Shown: positions 46,541 through 46,605 of the stretch, one piece after another
Layout of the letters: each line of letters begins with the position of its first letter
Numbering within the stretch: position 1 is the first letter of the stretch
Origin: Priapulus caudatus
Taxonomy: Eukaryota; Priapulida; Priapulimorpha; Priapulimorphida; Priapulidae
Direction: 5' to 3'
NCBI RefSeq assembly: GCF_000485595.1
Contig: NW_014577556.1
Span: 41,080-87,684 of the forward strand
Length of the DNA stretch: 46,605 bases
The notes under the pieces: model-generated
What the model saw: only the letters and a program-made list of their open reading frames with translations
Database searches by the model: none
What the model was told of the DNA's origin: nothing
Made by a program: the position numbers and the translations under genes

Positions 46541-46605
46541 CAACACTCGGCATCGTCAGAGCGTCCCATTGCCGGCAATCATGCGTGTACGTGTTGGGCA
46601 AGATC

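Overview
This is animal nuclear DNA. It has spliced genes with GT..AG introns, TATA-box promoters, abundant microsatellites, degenerate TTAGGG-type interstitial telomere repeats, and Ty3/gypsy, Jockey/CR1-like, LINE and hAT-like transposons. No species is named: nothing here fixes the phylum beyond an AT-rich invertebrate-like genome. A run of exactly 25 N (22320-22344), with insertion-rich duplicate sequence nearby, suggests a hybrid assembly gap-filled with uncorrected long reads.

Left part (1-18877): four protein genes. Three are paralogs that I do not recognise as a named family. They are a 5'-partial + strand gene (148-884), a - strand gene in three exons (10226 to 6167, 559 aa) and a + strand gene (15421-18877, 1101 aa). 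Each carries a gap-free ~56-residue domain rich in G, K, Y, D and F (core pattern FxF[ST]KG[DE]GKYxY...DxGG..xYxD). The two complete ones have a signal peptide split off by a phase-0 intron and a long low-complexity tail. The - strand gene has a charged R/D/S/Y tail. The large + strand gene has a G/S/Y/D tail with a GHGRGRG array and a twice-used DLFGxDxFFKD box. They look like extracellular matrix, cuticle, adhesive or biomineral-type structural proteins (inference). Between the first and second lies an intronless LRR transmembrane receptor (2920-4056) that resembles a Toll-like receptor ending at the start of its TIR domain, and a LINE C-terminal fragment (5779-5943).

Middle part (19890-38100): a transposon island. 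Repeat modules A (three copies) and B (two copies) surround a decayed Ty3/gypsy pol on the - strand (22345-25073). A second, heavily indel-laden copy lies at 29300-34020. Both pol copies share the same protease-RT deletion. X (25841-27094) carries a ~23-bp minisatellite. From 34042 to 37790 a Jockey/CR1-like RT remnant is split by a hAT-like element (34494-36562), which is itself split by another hAT-like element (34570-35809).

Right part (38100-46605): no convincing gene. It holds a TTTTCA-rich tract, a GTGC-rich tract, a degenerate CCCTAA tract, a poly-A/CAAAA tract, CT/CA microsatellites and one speculative exon.
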